From contig JAPMAC010000231.1 of NCBI GenBank assembly GCA_028671895.1, forward strand, positions 8,210,001 to 8,274,000: a DNA stretch of 64,000 nucleotides. Direction: 5' to 3'. The notes beneath the pieces are model-generated. The model searched no databases. It was not told the origin of the DNA and was given only the letters and a program-made list of their open reading frames with translations. Within the stretch, counting starts at the first letter, position 1. Each line of letters starts with the position of its first letter. This document shows, one piece after another, positions 48,464-59,797 of this stretch. The position numbers and the translations under genes were made by a program. This DNA comes from Oenanthe sinensis. Its lineage: Eukaryota > Streptophyta > Magnoliopsida > Apiales > Apiaceae.

Positions 48464-49991
48464 TGTGAGATACAGTCTTTTTATTAGGTTTTGGATTATT
48501 TTGTCTAAACATTAAGTGTAAATTAAATTAGAAATAGGAAGTTACTAAAGAATATAGTAAACCTTCCTTAGTCTTATTCAAAGTGATAGTCAACGAGTAG
48601 AAAGTCAAACTTGGTCAAACTGTTTTTATAAATCAACTAAATGATTTTCTTTGAACATATAATTAGACAAGATTTATCAAAATAATGATAAAATAAAATC
48701 TAATTTATATATGTTATATTTTGAGGCAAAGAATAAAGACAAACAAATACAGCATTTTTAACACTGCTTTTATGAAATAGAAAATGTAACATCAAATCAA
48801 AATAGTGTTGTTTTCAAAGGTTTTCAAGGGAATATATTTATAATATATTTTCTAAATTTATCTGTTCCATTTATCTTCAACAAAGTCCTGCCTAAATGTA
48901 AAATATAGATTTTATCCCGAAAGCACCTAACTGCCATATTTAAATGGATAAACTGCATTTTAATTCAAATAAAAATATTCCATGAACCTCATAGTCATCA
49001 TTTATTTAGGAATATTATGTTTGAATATATTTTTAAGTCAAAACTTTAGTATAAACGTCGACAAGTTCTGACAAAAGGCTATCGATTATTGTTTTGACCT
49101 ATAGGGACAACAAAATAATCATTTTCTTAAAGAAATAGTTACACATGTCCAAATGACTTGAAACTTGGGGAATGTCTCTAGAATAATGAAAAAGAATTTT
49201 AGGATTATTTTCATAATTTTTGGGTGACTTTTATTTTAGGCCTGTATTTTCGATACATAATTTAATGTTCGGTCAATTAAAAGTCAATGAAGGTCAACTC
49301 CAAATTGAGTAGGATGTTGACCATGACCTATTGGGAATATTCCCAGATGTTTCCCAAATTTTCATAATTTTTGAATCATATTTTGAAAAACTTCATATTT
49401 CCAACATATCGTTCGGTTTCGTATTTATTAGCTTTATTAATTTACTGAATTATGCTAGCACGTTTTTCCATGCACCTATGTGGCCTCTTTCAGCTGATGC
49501 AACTTTAATTTGAATTTTTGTGGCTCTCCTTGCTCCATGTATTAGCCTTGTCACCCCTTTCTCCCACCTAACCCCTAAAATTTGCCTATAAATACTACCA
49601 TTTCCCCCACTTCTCTCTCAAGCCTTTTTGAGCCAAGAAAGTGCTGAATATTTCTCTTCTCATATCACCCATATCCCATAAAATATCAGCCTCTAAAAGA
49701 TTTTGCAAAGAAGCTTTGAGTCTTCATTGTTTCATCACTTTTAAAACTTGTTTCATCCTCCTTCTTGCTCATATAATACACACACCATACAAGCTAGTTT
49801 AGGCTAACCAAATATCATATTCCAACATCCCCTAGACTTTTTTAGTTGCCCCCAAAGTTGTACCAAAAGTTAAGATTCGGGCCATTTTCCGGCGACTTTT
49901 TCTGGCGACTAGTTTTTGTATGTTTTGGCTTCAATCCTAGCTTCCTCTCTTGATTTCTTTTTAGATCTTAAGGGTTATAAGTTAGGTACTT

Positions 49992-49994
<3 letters not shown>

Positions 49995-50028
<34 letters not shown>
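49995..50028. repeat. (TA)17 microsatellite
   Basis: Uninterrupted TA dinucleotides within L, downstream of its TATA box. Confidence 0.97.
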
Positions 50029-50032
<4 letters not shown>

Positions 50033-50190
50033 GTTCGAGTTTATTAGTGTGTACATCTTGCTTTCTTGGTTGATCTTTGTGTACACACCCACTCTCGTTC
50101 ACAAACCTAACTCGTATCTCTTGATTTCGAAAGAAATAGTTTGTCTCTAACTATAGAGCACAAGAGTCATAATTTGGTTATTCTTCTTGC

Positions 50191-50194
<4 letters not shown>

Positions 50195-50275
<81 letters not shown>
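50195..50275. repeat. (AT)n microsatellite, left of solo LTR
   Basis: About 40 AT dinucleotides ending exactly at the start of the solo C-type LTR. The tract resumes at 51843. Confidence 0.96.
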
Positions 50276-50279
<4 letters not shown>

Positions 50280-51837
50280 AGTGTAGGTGCCCTAGAGGCA
50301 ATACAATGTTTCTTTTAATAGACCTTTATGTCATTTGATTATTCAATAAACGTATTTATTATGACTTTAAATACTGCGATATATTTGTTAGCATAATAAA
50401 TGTCCTTAGAATCATGATACACATTGTATAGTTTATACATGACTTGAACTTGAGATTATATAATAGATCATATTCTTAAATGTCCCTAGTCGAGTATTAT
50501 TATTATAGGACAATAATAATATATAAATAGACTAGTATGTTGTTTGACAGATAACCACATCTCATTGGTTATAAGTATGGGGATACTAAAGTCAACACAT
50601 AGGTACATGCAGAAGTACATGGTACTGGACAGACCCATAGTGAGATTTTTCATGTTTAATAAAGTCATAAGAAAGACTCACAGTGATAATAGTGTAATGA
50701 TCCTTCGACTTGAGATCATTATATTTCTGTATGAGGATTAATATACTTTGACTACATTAAAAGTAACTTTTGACCGGGTGATGATAAAAGTGGACATCGG
50801 GTATATCATGAGTCGTATGAGAAATATGAATGATAGATAAAGGATTTAACCCTCCTATAATTAGGAGAGATATTATTGGCCTCTTGATTGAGTGAGACTA
50901 TAAAATGCATGGCCATGCTCAAATAATGATTTGTTTTTCATAGTCTACTCATGGATCAAGTAAACCCGGATTAAATGTTGAAGAGGATGACTAAATTCAT
51001 GCCTTGAGTTTAATCTATAATATATATGGTTAAAGGGATTATATTACACGGAAACATTAATCACGAAAGGTTTTATCGAATCACGATTTAATTATTATTT
51101 AATTGGGTAACAATGATGTATTACTAGATACCGCTCATTGTTTATAATTTTATTGGAGAATAAAATTATTGCTAATTAAATAGTAGCCTATAGGGTCACA
51201 CACATAGAGTACTTAGAGGAATAGTTAATTTAAATTATAGATTTAAATTAATTGATGATTATTTGAATTTTATTATATTAATTAAGTGAGACTTAATTAA
51301 TTAAAATAATATAAATTCGAATTCGAATTTGAATTCTGCCCTTAATAATTAAGTGTGACTTAGTTATTAATTAAATAATAAAATTCGGTTTTATTATTTA
51401 ATCCTAAACCTACATGGGTTAGGCTTTGCTGTTATGGGTTGCTATTATGGGCCTATTAATCAACCATTATAAATAGATAATGTAGGGTTAATAGGTATTT
51501 AGTTTTTAAGAAAAACGAACCCTAGCAGCAGCAAAGGCAGAGAGAAAAGGCAGAGGCAGAATTCGAAATCATCAAAGGAGGCTAGTACATCCATTCCGTA
51601 ATCAAGATCGTGAGACGTTCTTGATGGTGCTCGTGTGGATACCATAGAGGTGCTTTCGAGAGGAAGACACAAGTCGTGAAAGCTAGGATCTCCGTTGAGT
51701 TCGTGTAAGTCAAGACCAGACAAAGGTATGATTCCGTTTCACCATAATCTGTCAATCTTATACATGATCCTGCGTTAGGGTTCCGAAATTTTTCGTTATA
51801 TTTACGTTTAATCCGCTGCGTTTTATGCCTCGGAGCC

Positions 51838-51842
<5 letters not shown>
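50276..51842 (+). repeat. Solo LTR of the C family, 1567 bp
   Basis: It runs from TGTTAGTGTAGGTGCCC to GGAGCCCAACA and matches the C 3' LTR throughout, with scattered substitutions and small indels. It has TATAAATA at 51468-51475, AACCCTA at 51518 and donor-like AAAG|GTATG at 51726. It is flanked by ATATA on both sides. No PBS or PPT is adjacent, so the internal region was removed by LTR-LTR recombination. Confidence 0.93.

Positions 51843-51934
<92 letters not shown>
51843..51934. repeat. (AT)46 microsatellite, right of solo LTR
   Basis: Uninterrupted AT dinucleotides beginning at the LTR end. With 50195-50275 it forms one microsatellite split by the insertion. Confidence 0.96.
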
Positions 51935-51936
<2 letters not shown>

Positions 51937-52104
51937 GGCTTTAGTGTATAAGTATATATATATTGTTCTTGTTTAGTTAAATCTTTAGCTTATACACACT
52001 TGCACTTGTTTACAGTTTTATATATACACGAGCTTTAATTGTTGTTGTCTTTTCTCGTATATATAGAATGTAAAGTTCATAAATAACTTGTATTCCTAGT
52101 TAAA

Positions 52105-52560
52105 AGTGATTTGTATAAGTCTCCTATAGAGAATAAATAAGCACTACTTGTTGAATATTTGTGGGTTAGTCTCACTTTTTATTCTGAGTCGAAGCAACTT
52201 TGTATAAGCCAATATATTAAGGTATAAACAAAGAGCTTCCTTGTTGAGTTATAAAGTGAAAGAAACGAGCTCTTATTCCGAGTCATACTCATAGAATATT
52301 AGTAAGTTTATCCGACTTCGAACTCCGAGTTAGAAGGTACTTGTATAAGTCTCATATATAGTAGAGATAAAAACAAGGCTTTCTCTTAGAGATCTAGAAG
52401 TTGAAGTAGCTTCGAATTCAAAGTGAAAAGGTTTATCGTATAAGTTGTATATTAAGATATAAATGAGCCTTTTACTTTTCGAGTTCAAGAAGTTATATAT
52501 TCTTCTATTACGAGTTACGAGAATTCATATAAGTCACTATATAGACATAAACGAACTATC
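52105..52560. repeat. Diverged ~100-bp repeats in L
   Basis: Five related blocks of the form (T)GTATAAGTCxxxTATA...GATAAA recur at about 52112, 52202, 52341, 52437 and 52523. Each is followed by a different AG-rich tail that often contains GAGTT or a CTTCGAACTC-like sequence. The period varies between about 85 and 140 bp. Confidence 0.6.
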
Positions 52561-53259
52561 CCCATAGAATCTTAGATTGTCTTAGTTAGTTTGTAAAGAG
52601 CCTTATAGTTTCATTTTTGTTCTTCGGATCAAGGCTTTTATAAACAACAAGACTCAACGAGCTTGATATAAATCAAGTCAATATATTCGGCCATTAGTTT
52701 AGTTCATATACCCTCGACCTTATATATCGGACAATAATAAGAAGAAAATAAAAAGAAAAGATTTATTTTAAGTGCTTGCATTCATACGCTTTTAATTTCC
52801 GCACTTTACTTTAACATACACACTTATTTTCTTGCATACACGTTAGCCTACAACGTGTGGTTCGTCCTTTTTGATAAGTGACTTACCCCTTCAAGTGGTT
52901 AGTCCTTTCACTAAGTGAATTACCCGGCTCACATTTATATATATTGTTGCTTAGGCTATCTTATATATATATATACTTATTTATCTCTTTGGTCTAGTAC
53001 TATAATATGCTATACCATCACCTTTCGTTCTTAAACAGGGATATAAAGTTGTAATACTTGTTGTCTACACTTTGTTGTGAGGTGAAAGTGAAGTGAAGTG
53101 ATCCTTGTTCTAAGACCTGAGTCCTAGACACACTGACGGGGAGTTGGGAGTCTTTGCACCGTGAGGAAAAGAAAAGACCCAAGACCTAAGACCCAGATCC
53201 AAGACCTATATTGTTGGAGAAGAACATAGTCTACGCATAGATTTTTACGTATCTTTGAG

Positions 53260-53525
53260 GAGGTAAAGGGGATGTTACGCTCCAAGATAAGGTCGTAAGG
53301 GATACTACTTGCATGTGAAGAGGTAACGGGAAGTTACGCTCTAAGACCAGCTTGTAGGGGAACTACTTGCCTGTGAATATGTAACAGGGAGTTACGCTCT
53401 AAGACCAGCTTGTAGGGGTTCTACTTTGATTGTGAGGAGGTAACGGGGAGTTACGCTCCAAGATAAATCAAGTAGGTTTGCTATTGTATTTTGAGGGGTT
53501 AGTGCGGAGTTAAGGTCCAAGACAG
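53260..53525. repeat. ~59-bp minisatellite in L, about 4.5 copies
   Basis: The unit contains GAGGTAACGGGGAGTTACGC, then TC(C/T)AAGA and GTAGGG...CTACTT. Copies start at about 53262, 53321, 53379, 53438 and 53497 (partial). Each holds the inverted pair GTAAC/GTTAC. Confidence 0.85.
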
Positions 53526-53816
53526 ATACATAGTGTTGTAAAAGGATTCTCCGCTACTATAAGGAGTACATCTTTTTATTGTGCAAAATCTCGAGTTCAG
53601 GGAGGGACTCGGGGATTGGACTAGGGGTGAGCGGATCCGTTAGGGGATTGTGCCATCGCAAACCAGGATAAAAATATTGTGTTGTACTCTGTTTCTTTTC
53701 TCTCATTTTACTTTTTGCATTTTATTTACTAGTTGACTAGTATAAATTTTAAAAAGTGTATATAGCTATTCAACCCCCCCTTCTAGCTAATACCGCCCAT
53801 TATTTGGGACCTAACA

Positions 53817-54498
53817 AGGCACTAGATGATCCTGATTGGGTTATTGCAATTCAAGAAGAGCTCAATCAATTCGAAAGGTAGAAAGTTTGAAAACTAGTAC
53901 CCAGGCCTAAGAATAAGTCTGTTAGAGGCACCAAATGGGTATTCAAAAATAAACTGGATGAAGATGGCATTGTCATGAGGAACAAAGCTAGACTGGTTGA
54001 TAATGGTTATTCTCAAGAAGAGGGTATATATTATGATGAAACATATGCATTAGTGGCAAGACTTGAAGCTATCAGGATGTTTTTGGTATTCGCATCACAT
54101 TCCAATTTAAAGTAAATCGAATGAATGTGAAGCTTGATTCCTTATTGGAGAGCATGAAGAAGAAGTATATGTGGAACAGCCCCCAGGGTTTCAAGATCCA
54201 AAATTTACAGATTTTGTGTACGTTTTCTTCAAGGAACTCTATGGCCTCAAACCAGCACCTTAGACATGGTATGACACTTTATCAGAATTCTTACATGAAA
54301 ATGGTTTTACTAATGGTGTCATAGATAAGACCCTGTTTCATAAAATGCATAAAAATGATATGATATTAGTACAAGTATATGTAGATGACATCGTATTTTG
54401 TTCTACTAACGAATAATTGTGAAGTGGATTTCCTAAGTTAATGCAGAGTAAGTATGAAATGAACATGATGGGAGAGCTGAACCACTTTCTTGGACTCC
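53817..54498 (+). pseudogene. Element D: RT remnant
   Basis: It resumes the D frame at ALDDPDWVIAIQEELNQFER. It then gives TKWVFKNKLDEDG, a damaged DETYA block, a run of shifted frames, and an intact YVDD at 54378-54389. The last recognisable block is GELNHFLGLQ (about 54473-54500). Stops occur near 53880, 53890, 54114 and 54415. It ends at a 22-bp direct repeat next to element E, and RNase H and the 3' LTR are absent. Confidence 0.82.
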
Positions 54499-54520
54499 AA
54501 GTATGAAATGAACATGATGG
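54450..54520 (+). repeat. 22-bp direct repeat at the D/E junction
   Basis: AAGTATGAAATGAACATGAT plus GG occurs at 54450-54471 and again at 54499-54520. The first copy is in its natural RT context; the second replaces the expected RT continuation. This looks like a templated filler at a repaired break joining D to E. Confidence 0.8.
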
Positions 54521-54587
54521 CAGTGCACTTAATCGTGTTCCGTGGACTTTTTCAGTGCATACGAACGAAACAAAAAGTAGATCTTTT

Positions 54588-56675
54588 ATGGCGTATTTGA
54601 GTACCATTGGTTGTGGTGAAGATCTCTCGAGTTCGAGACCCCCTCTATTCGATGGCACCAACTTTGCTACTTGGAAAACAAGATTTAAAATTTATGCTAA
54701 ATCCCAAGGCGTCAAGGTGTGGATGGATATCGAAGACGGTGTTGTAGTTCCGATAAAAGTAGTTGATGAAATAATCATCGAAAAGAAAGTCAAGGAATAC
54801 ACCGGTGAAGAGGAAGAGTTAATGAACATAGCCGCTAAGGCGGAAATGGTCTTAACTAGTACAGTTGCAGAAAAAGAATACAAACGTGTTAATAACTGCA
54901 AGTCTGCACAAGATATGTAGAAAAAATTGGTTATCACCTACGAGGGAACCATGGATATTAAAGACTCTCGAATGGATAAGTTGATCCAACAATACGAGAA
55001 CTTTAAACTCCTCGAGGGTGAAACCATCATCGATATAGAAACGAGATTTACTCGTATTATTGATGAACTTGCTCAACTCGGAAAGGTATACTCTATTAAT
55101 GAGAAAAATCGAAGGGTCTTAAAAGCCTTACCTCCGAGTTGGAAAGTTAAAGTTACCACTATAAAAGAAATGCATAATCTAAATGCATATACCATCGATA
55201 GTTTATTCGGCAACCTTCGTGCATACGAAGAAGATAATGCTCCGGATAAACCTCTTCTTAAAGTTGAAGAGAAGAGAAAGAGTGTGGCCTTAAAGGCAAT
55301 ACTTATCGATGAATATGAAAACGACGACGATTTGAATGAAGAGTTGGAAAATCTCGACGAGCATGAAATTGCTTTATTATCGAGACAACTTCGTCGCATT
55401 TTACAAAGCAAAGCTCAAAGATACGGAAAGGGCTTTCTTTAATCTGGTAACCAACAACGAGTTTTTAACTCTAAAAGTAGTTTAAATTATAAGAGAAAGA
55501 GTGTGGCCTTAAAGGCAATACTTATCGATGAAGATGAAAACGACAATGATTTGAATGAAGAGTTGGAAAATTTCGACGAGCATGAAATTGCTTTATTATC
55601 GAGACAACTTCGTCGCATTTTACAAAGCAAAGCTCAAAGATACGGAAAGGGATTTCTTTAATCTGGTAACGAACAACGAGTTTTTAACTCTAAAAGTAGT
55701 TTAAATTATAAGAGTAATTTTCCTACTACGAGCTATGCTAAAGGCAAAGGTGTGCAACAATTACAAGCAAACAATACTTACAATAACTCGAAATTTACGA
55801 ATAATTATGCACCTAAACCTAAAGAGGCAGTTTCTGAAGAGACCGAGATTGTTTGCTTTGAATGTAAACAACCAGGTCATTTTAAAAGGAAATGTCCAAA
55901 TTTGTCTAAGGGACAAATCCTTGTAGACGAGAGTGGATGGGATCTTAGCGAGGATGAGGAAGCTCTTGAACAAAATGAGGAAATTATAAACCTTGCTTTG
56001 ATGGCAAACAGAGATGAAGCTACTACAACGGAAGGCTCCACTTCTCTATAAGAGGTAACATCTAAACCAATCTTAAGTTTATCATGTGATAGTAGGGATG
56101 TTAGCTTGTCTAGAGTAGATCACTATAGTATGGATATTAATGAACTTTGAAACTTGGTTAAAAATTTAAAAATTGGTTATGATGAGTTGAATCGAAGTTA
56201 TGTTAAGACAAAATTCGAAAAGGATAAATATGAGGATTTGTGTCTTGAGCTTCAAAAAGAGGTCACTAATTTGACCGACGTACATGTCAAAGACATGGAA
56301 TGTGTTACTAACATTCTCTCTCAAAATGAAAGCTTGAAAATCGAGGCGAACGGAAAGGATGACCAAATTCATACTCTTGAAGTCGAAAATGTGTCTCTGA
56401 TTTTTCAAGCCGAAGAGATTGAGAATGATAAGCTCCATTTAAACGAACGCAATCGTGAGCTCCATGTTGAGTATTTAAATTTGAAAATTCAAAATGAATC
56501 ATTGATTCAAGAGAATTCTTCACGTTGCGAACATATAAATGGCCTCGAAAAATCCCTTACGAGAGATAGAGAGGGAGAGCTTCATGAAGCCGTAAAAGAG
56601 CTAGATTTTGATTACCAACTTCAATTAATGAATAAAGACGATGATTATGTCAAACTACAAGCCAAAATTAAATAA
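54588..56675 (+). pseudogene. gag of E with zinc knuckle and coiled coil; broken by in-frame stops
   Basis: The start MAYLSTIGCGEDLSS was chosen because the FDGTNFATWKTRFKIYA block that follows is the usual copia gag N-terminus. One frame continues to 56675, interrupted only by stops: TAG 54918 (where Trp is expected), TAA 55440, the duplicate of that TAA near 55659, TAA 56049, a TGA near 56148 and the end at 56673. An intact CCHC knuckle CFECKQPGHFKRKC lies at about 55854-55895. An acidic SEDEEALEQNEE stretch follows, then a long Glu/Lys/Leu/Asn-rich coiled coil (56154-56660). A 219-bp segment is duplicated in tandem (55272-55490, 55491-55709), keeping frame. No protease follows. Confidence 0.87.
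55272..55709 (+). repeat. 219-bp in-frame tandem duplication in E gag
   Basis: Unit 1 is 55272-55490 and unit 2 55491-55709, with only a few differences (for example GAATATGAAAACGACGACG against GAAGATGAAAACGACAATG). Both carry the same TAA, so the stop arose before the duplication. 219 is a multiple of three. Confidence 0.92.
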
Positions 56676-56689
56676 GACGAAACTCAATT

Positions 56690-59247
56690 TCATAAAGGAT
56701 CATATATATGAAGCTTATGAAATTGGAAAACAAATAAGAGCATCTCATAAAGTCAAATTCATGGTGTCTACCTTTAGACCACTTGAGTTATTACATATGG
56801 ATCTCATAGGACCGCTTCCCGTACAAAGCTTAGGAGGAAGTCAATACACCCTTGTGGTAGTTGAGGACTACTCTCGCTATACGTGGACTGAGTCCTAGGG
56901 TCAAAGAGTGATGCATTTGAATCCTTTACGACTCTTTGCAAACGTATACAAAATCAACAAAATACCTCTATTATCTATATCCGGACGAATCATGGAAAAG
57001 AGTTTGATAATGCAAAATTTGTTGATTTTTGTGAGGCGTATGGTATTATTACTCATAACTTTTCTGCTCCTTATACACCTCAATCAAATGAGGTAGTTGA
57101 AAGGAAAAATAGAACGTTACAAGAAATGACAACTACTATGCTTAATGAATATCGTTGACCAAAATATTTTTGGGCCGAAGCTATGTCAACTGCATGCCAT
57201 CTTCTTAATAGAGTATTAATACGACCTATCAAAATAAAGACTCCTTATGAGCTTTATTTCGGTAAAACTCCTAAGCTTAGCTACTTCAAAGTTTTTAGAA
57301 GTAAGTGCTATATTATGAATACTAAGGATTATCTAACGAAATTCGACCCTAAATCTGGTGAGGGTGTCTTTCTAGGATATTCTAGTAATAGTAAAGCTTA
57401 TCGAGTTTTCAATCTTTATACTTTGGTTGTGGAAGAATCAATGAATGTAGTATTCGATGAATCTAAACAAAACTCAAAGTATAAAGATTTAATAGAGGAG
57501 GAACCAGCTTCAAATGGTTAAATTCCAAGTGATGTTGAAAATGTCATCTGTCAAATTGGAAATTGAAAATGTTGAGCATGAGCTTGAATTGCCTTCGGAA
57601 ATCCCATTGCGTAAGGATCATCCTAAAGACTGTGTATTAGGTGACTTAACAAAAGGTGTTCAAACTCGAGTTCAAGTTCAAAACATTGTGAGTCATATGG
57701 CCTTTCTATCACAAATAGAACCCAAAACCACAAAGGAATCTTTATTAGATGAGGATTGGATCTTTGCTATGCAAGAAGAGTTAAACCAATTCACTCATAA
57801 TAAAGTTCGGGAACTAGTTCCACATCTCCCTGAAACTTCCATTATTGGAACAAAGTGGGTCGTTCGTAACAAGTTAGAAGAAAGTGGAATAGTGGTAAGG
57901 AATAAAGCACGTTTAATTGCTCAAGGCTATAATCAAATGGAAGGGATAGATTTTGATGAAACATATGCTCCCGTGGCTCAAATTGAATCAATTCGAATAT
58001 TTTTAGCTTTTGCGTGTCATAAAGGTTTTAAAGTCTATCAAATGGATGCTAAATCTGCTTTCCTAAATGGTGTCTTAGAAGAAGAAGTATACGTAAGACA
58101 ACCACCGAGATTTGAAGATCATTTACATCCTTAGTATGTATACAAATTATACAAGGCATTATATGGACTGATGAAAGCTCCCAAAGCTTGGTATGAGAGG
58201 TTAAGCAAATTCCTAATTGAAAATGGTTTCAAAATAGGAATTGTTAATACCACTTTTTTTATGAAGTATGAAGGTGATGATATCCTGCTCGTTCAAATTT
58301 ACATAAATGATATTATCTTTAGTTCTATCAAAGAATCTCTATGCAAGGAATTCTCAGATATTATGAGTAAATAATTTGAAATGGGCATGATGGGGGAATT
58401 AAATTTCTTTTTAGGTTTGCAAATTAAGCAATCTGATGAAGGCATTCATATTTCGCAATCAAAATATTGTAAAGAAATGCTTAAGAAATTTGATATGGAA
58501 AAATGTAAAACAATTAGTACTCCTATGTCACCTGCCTTAAAGATGACGGAAGATCCTAGTGGTATTTCTATAGATACGAAGAAATATCGAGGAATGATCG
58601 GAAGTCTTCTCTATATCGCTGCTAATAGGCCTGACATACAATTTAGTGTATGTAAGTGTTCCCGTGTTCAAGTGAACCTTAAGGAATCTCATGTAGCTGC
58701 AGTTAAACGGATATTTAGATAACTTAAGGGAACAACTGAAATTGGTCTATGGTATTCGAAAGGACAACCATTTCACTTAGTGTGCTTTTCTGATTCAGAT
58801 TATGTCGGACACTTAATTGATAAAAAAAGCACAAGTGGTATGTGTCAGTTTCTTGGTGGATGCTTAGTTTCTTGGTTTTCTAAGAAACAAAATTCTGTGT
58901 CTATATCCACTACGGAAGCCGAATATATAGCAGCTGCAAAATGTTGTGCCCACATTCTTTGGATGAAACAGACATTAACTGACTATATGGTAAAATTTGA
59001 TGTAGTATCAATTCAATGTGATAATATAAGTGCAATAGATTTAAGTAAAAATTCTGTGTTGCACTCGTTATAAAAACATATTGATATACGACATCATTTT
59101 CTACGAGACCATGTCTTGAAGAGCAATATTAAAATGGTATATATAGATACTGAACATAATATCACCGATATTTTGACAAAACCTTTGAGTTCAGAAAGAT
59201 TTACCAAACTCCGATTAGAGTTAGGTATGCTTGAATGCTCAAAGTAA
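56690..59247 (+). pseudogene. pol of E: integrase, RT, RNase H
   Basis: Integrase starts late, with LELLHMDLIGPLPVQSLGG (about 56785); protease and the HHCC finger are missing. It goes on through VEDYSRYTW, QSNEVVERKNRTL (shifted) and NTACHLLNRVL (about 57187). RT runs from DEDWIFAMQEELNQF (about 57748) through DETYAPVA and MDAKSAFLNGVLEEEV. The catalytic YVDD is YIND (58300-58311), so the first Asp is lost. RNase H has DSDYVGHLIDKKSTSG, TEAEYIAAAKCC and QCDNISAIDLS; DILTKPLS and the end at 59247 follow. Stops near 56897, 57157, 58132, 58372 and 58720 break it. Confidence 0.87.
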
Positions 59248-59747
59248 GACATAGAGTGTCTCTAATTTTGTTGAATTAATTTTCAATGAACTTTGCTCCG
59301 CTAGTAATTAAGGTTATTATTCGATTGGATTTCTATATGGAATTCAGGTTTGTCGATAATAAAATTAATTATAAGTTGTTCAAGATTTGTTGTGAAATTA
59401 AGCTCAATAAAATATTATTAGTTAATATCATTGTTGCATGGCCTTGAAATATGTTTAAATATTTCAAAAATCGGAAAAACAGTGAGTATTAATTAATCTT
59501 GTCCTAAAAAAATATTATTTTAAAATTTATTTTAAATTTTATAAAATATTTTTGGACCAAATAGTATTATGAAATAAGCATGATTAACTATAAAATACTT
59601 ATATCATAATATTTTATATAAATTTAATTACATTTATTTGTAATTAAAAATATAAAATTATTGTGAGATAAATTATTATTTTATATAATTTAGTTACATT
59701 TTCGTGTAATTAAACATATAAAATATTAAATAATTTTGCTATATATA

Positions 59748-59797
<50 letters not shown>

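Larger units (their letters stand above)
48464..53816 (+). repeat. L: very long solo LTR inserted in D (contains a second LTR)
   Basis: It starts TGTGAGATACAG inside D and ends with a C-run/TTCTAG block and GGGACCTAACA. That end type is the one that abuts the PBS in G1, but here D coding sequence follows directly, so no internal region is seen. The flanks are ATGCA and AGGCA, an imperfect 5-bp TSD. Without the 1567-bp C-type LTR and one ATATA it is about 3.8 kb, unusually long for a copia LTR. A TATAAATA box at 49587-49594, followed by a C/T-rich start-like stretch, supports plus orientation. No protein motif was found inside. A LARD-like element is an alternative. Confidence 0.65.
54521..59247 (+). 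mobile_element. Element E: decayed copia element without LTRs
   Basis: Gag, coiled coil, integrase, RT and RNase H lie in copia order. No LTR, PBS or PPT was recognised on either side. An acceptor-like GACTTTTTCAG ends at 54555, shortly before the gag ATG at 54588, so a trace of the leader remains. The arrangement with a long coiled coil after the zinc knuckle resembles SIRE-like copia elements (inference). Confidence 0.78.

Noticed and set aside
49331..49513. 60-codon ORF upstream of the TATA box in L
   Set aside because: Low-complexity Phe/Ile-rich frame in LTR sequence, with no ATG context or motif.
53260..53525. Regularly spaced repeats resembling a CRISPR array
   Set aside because: The units are contiguous, diverged and without unique spacers, and the DNA is plant nuclear. 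It is a minisatellite in an LTR.
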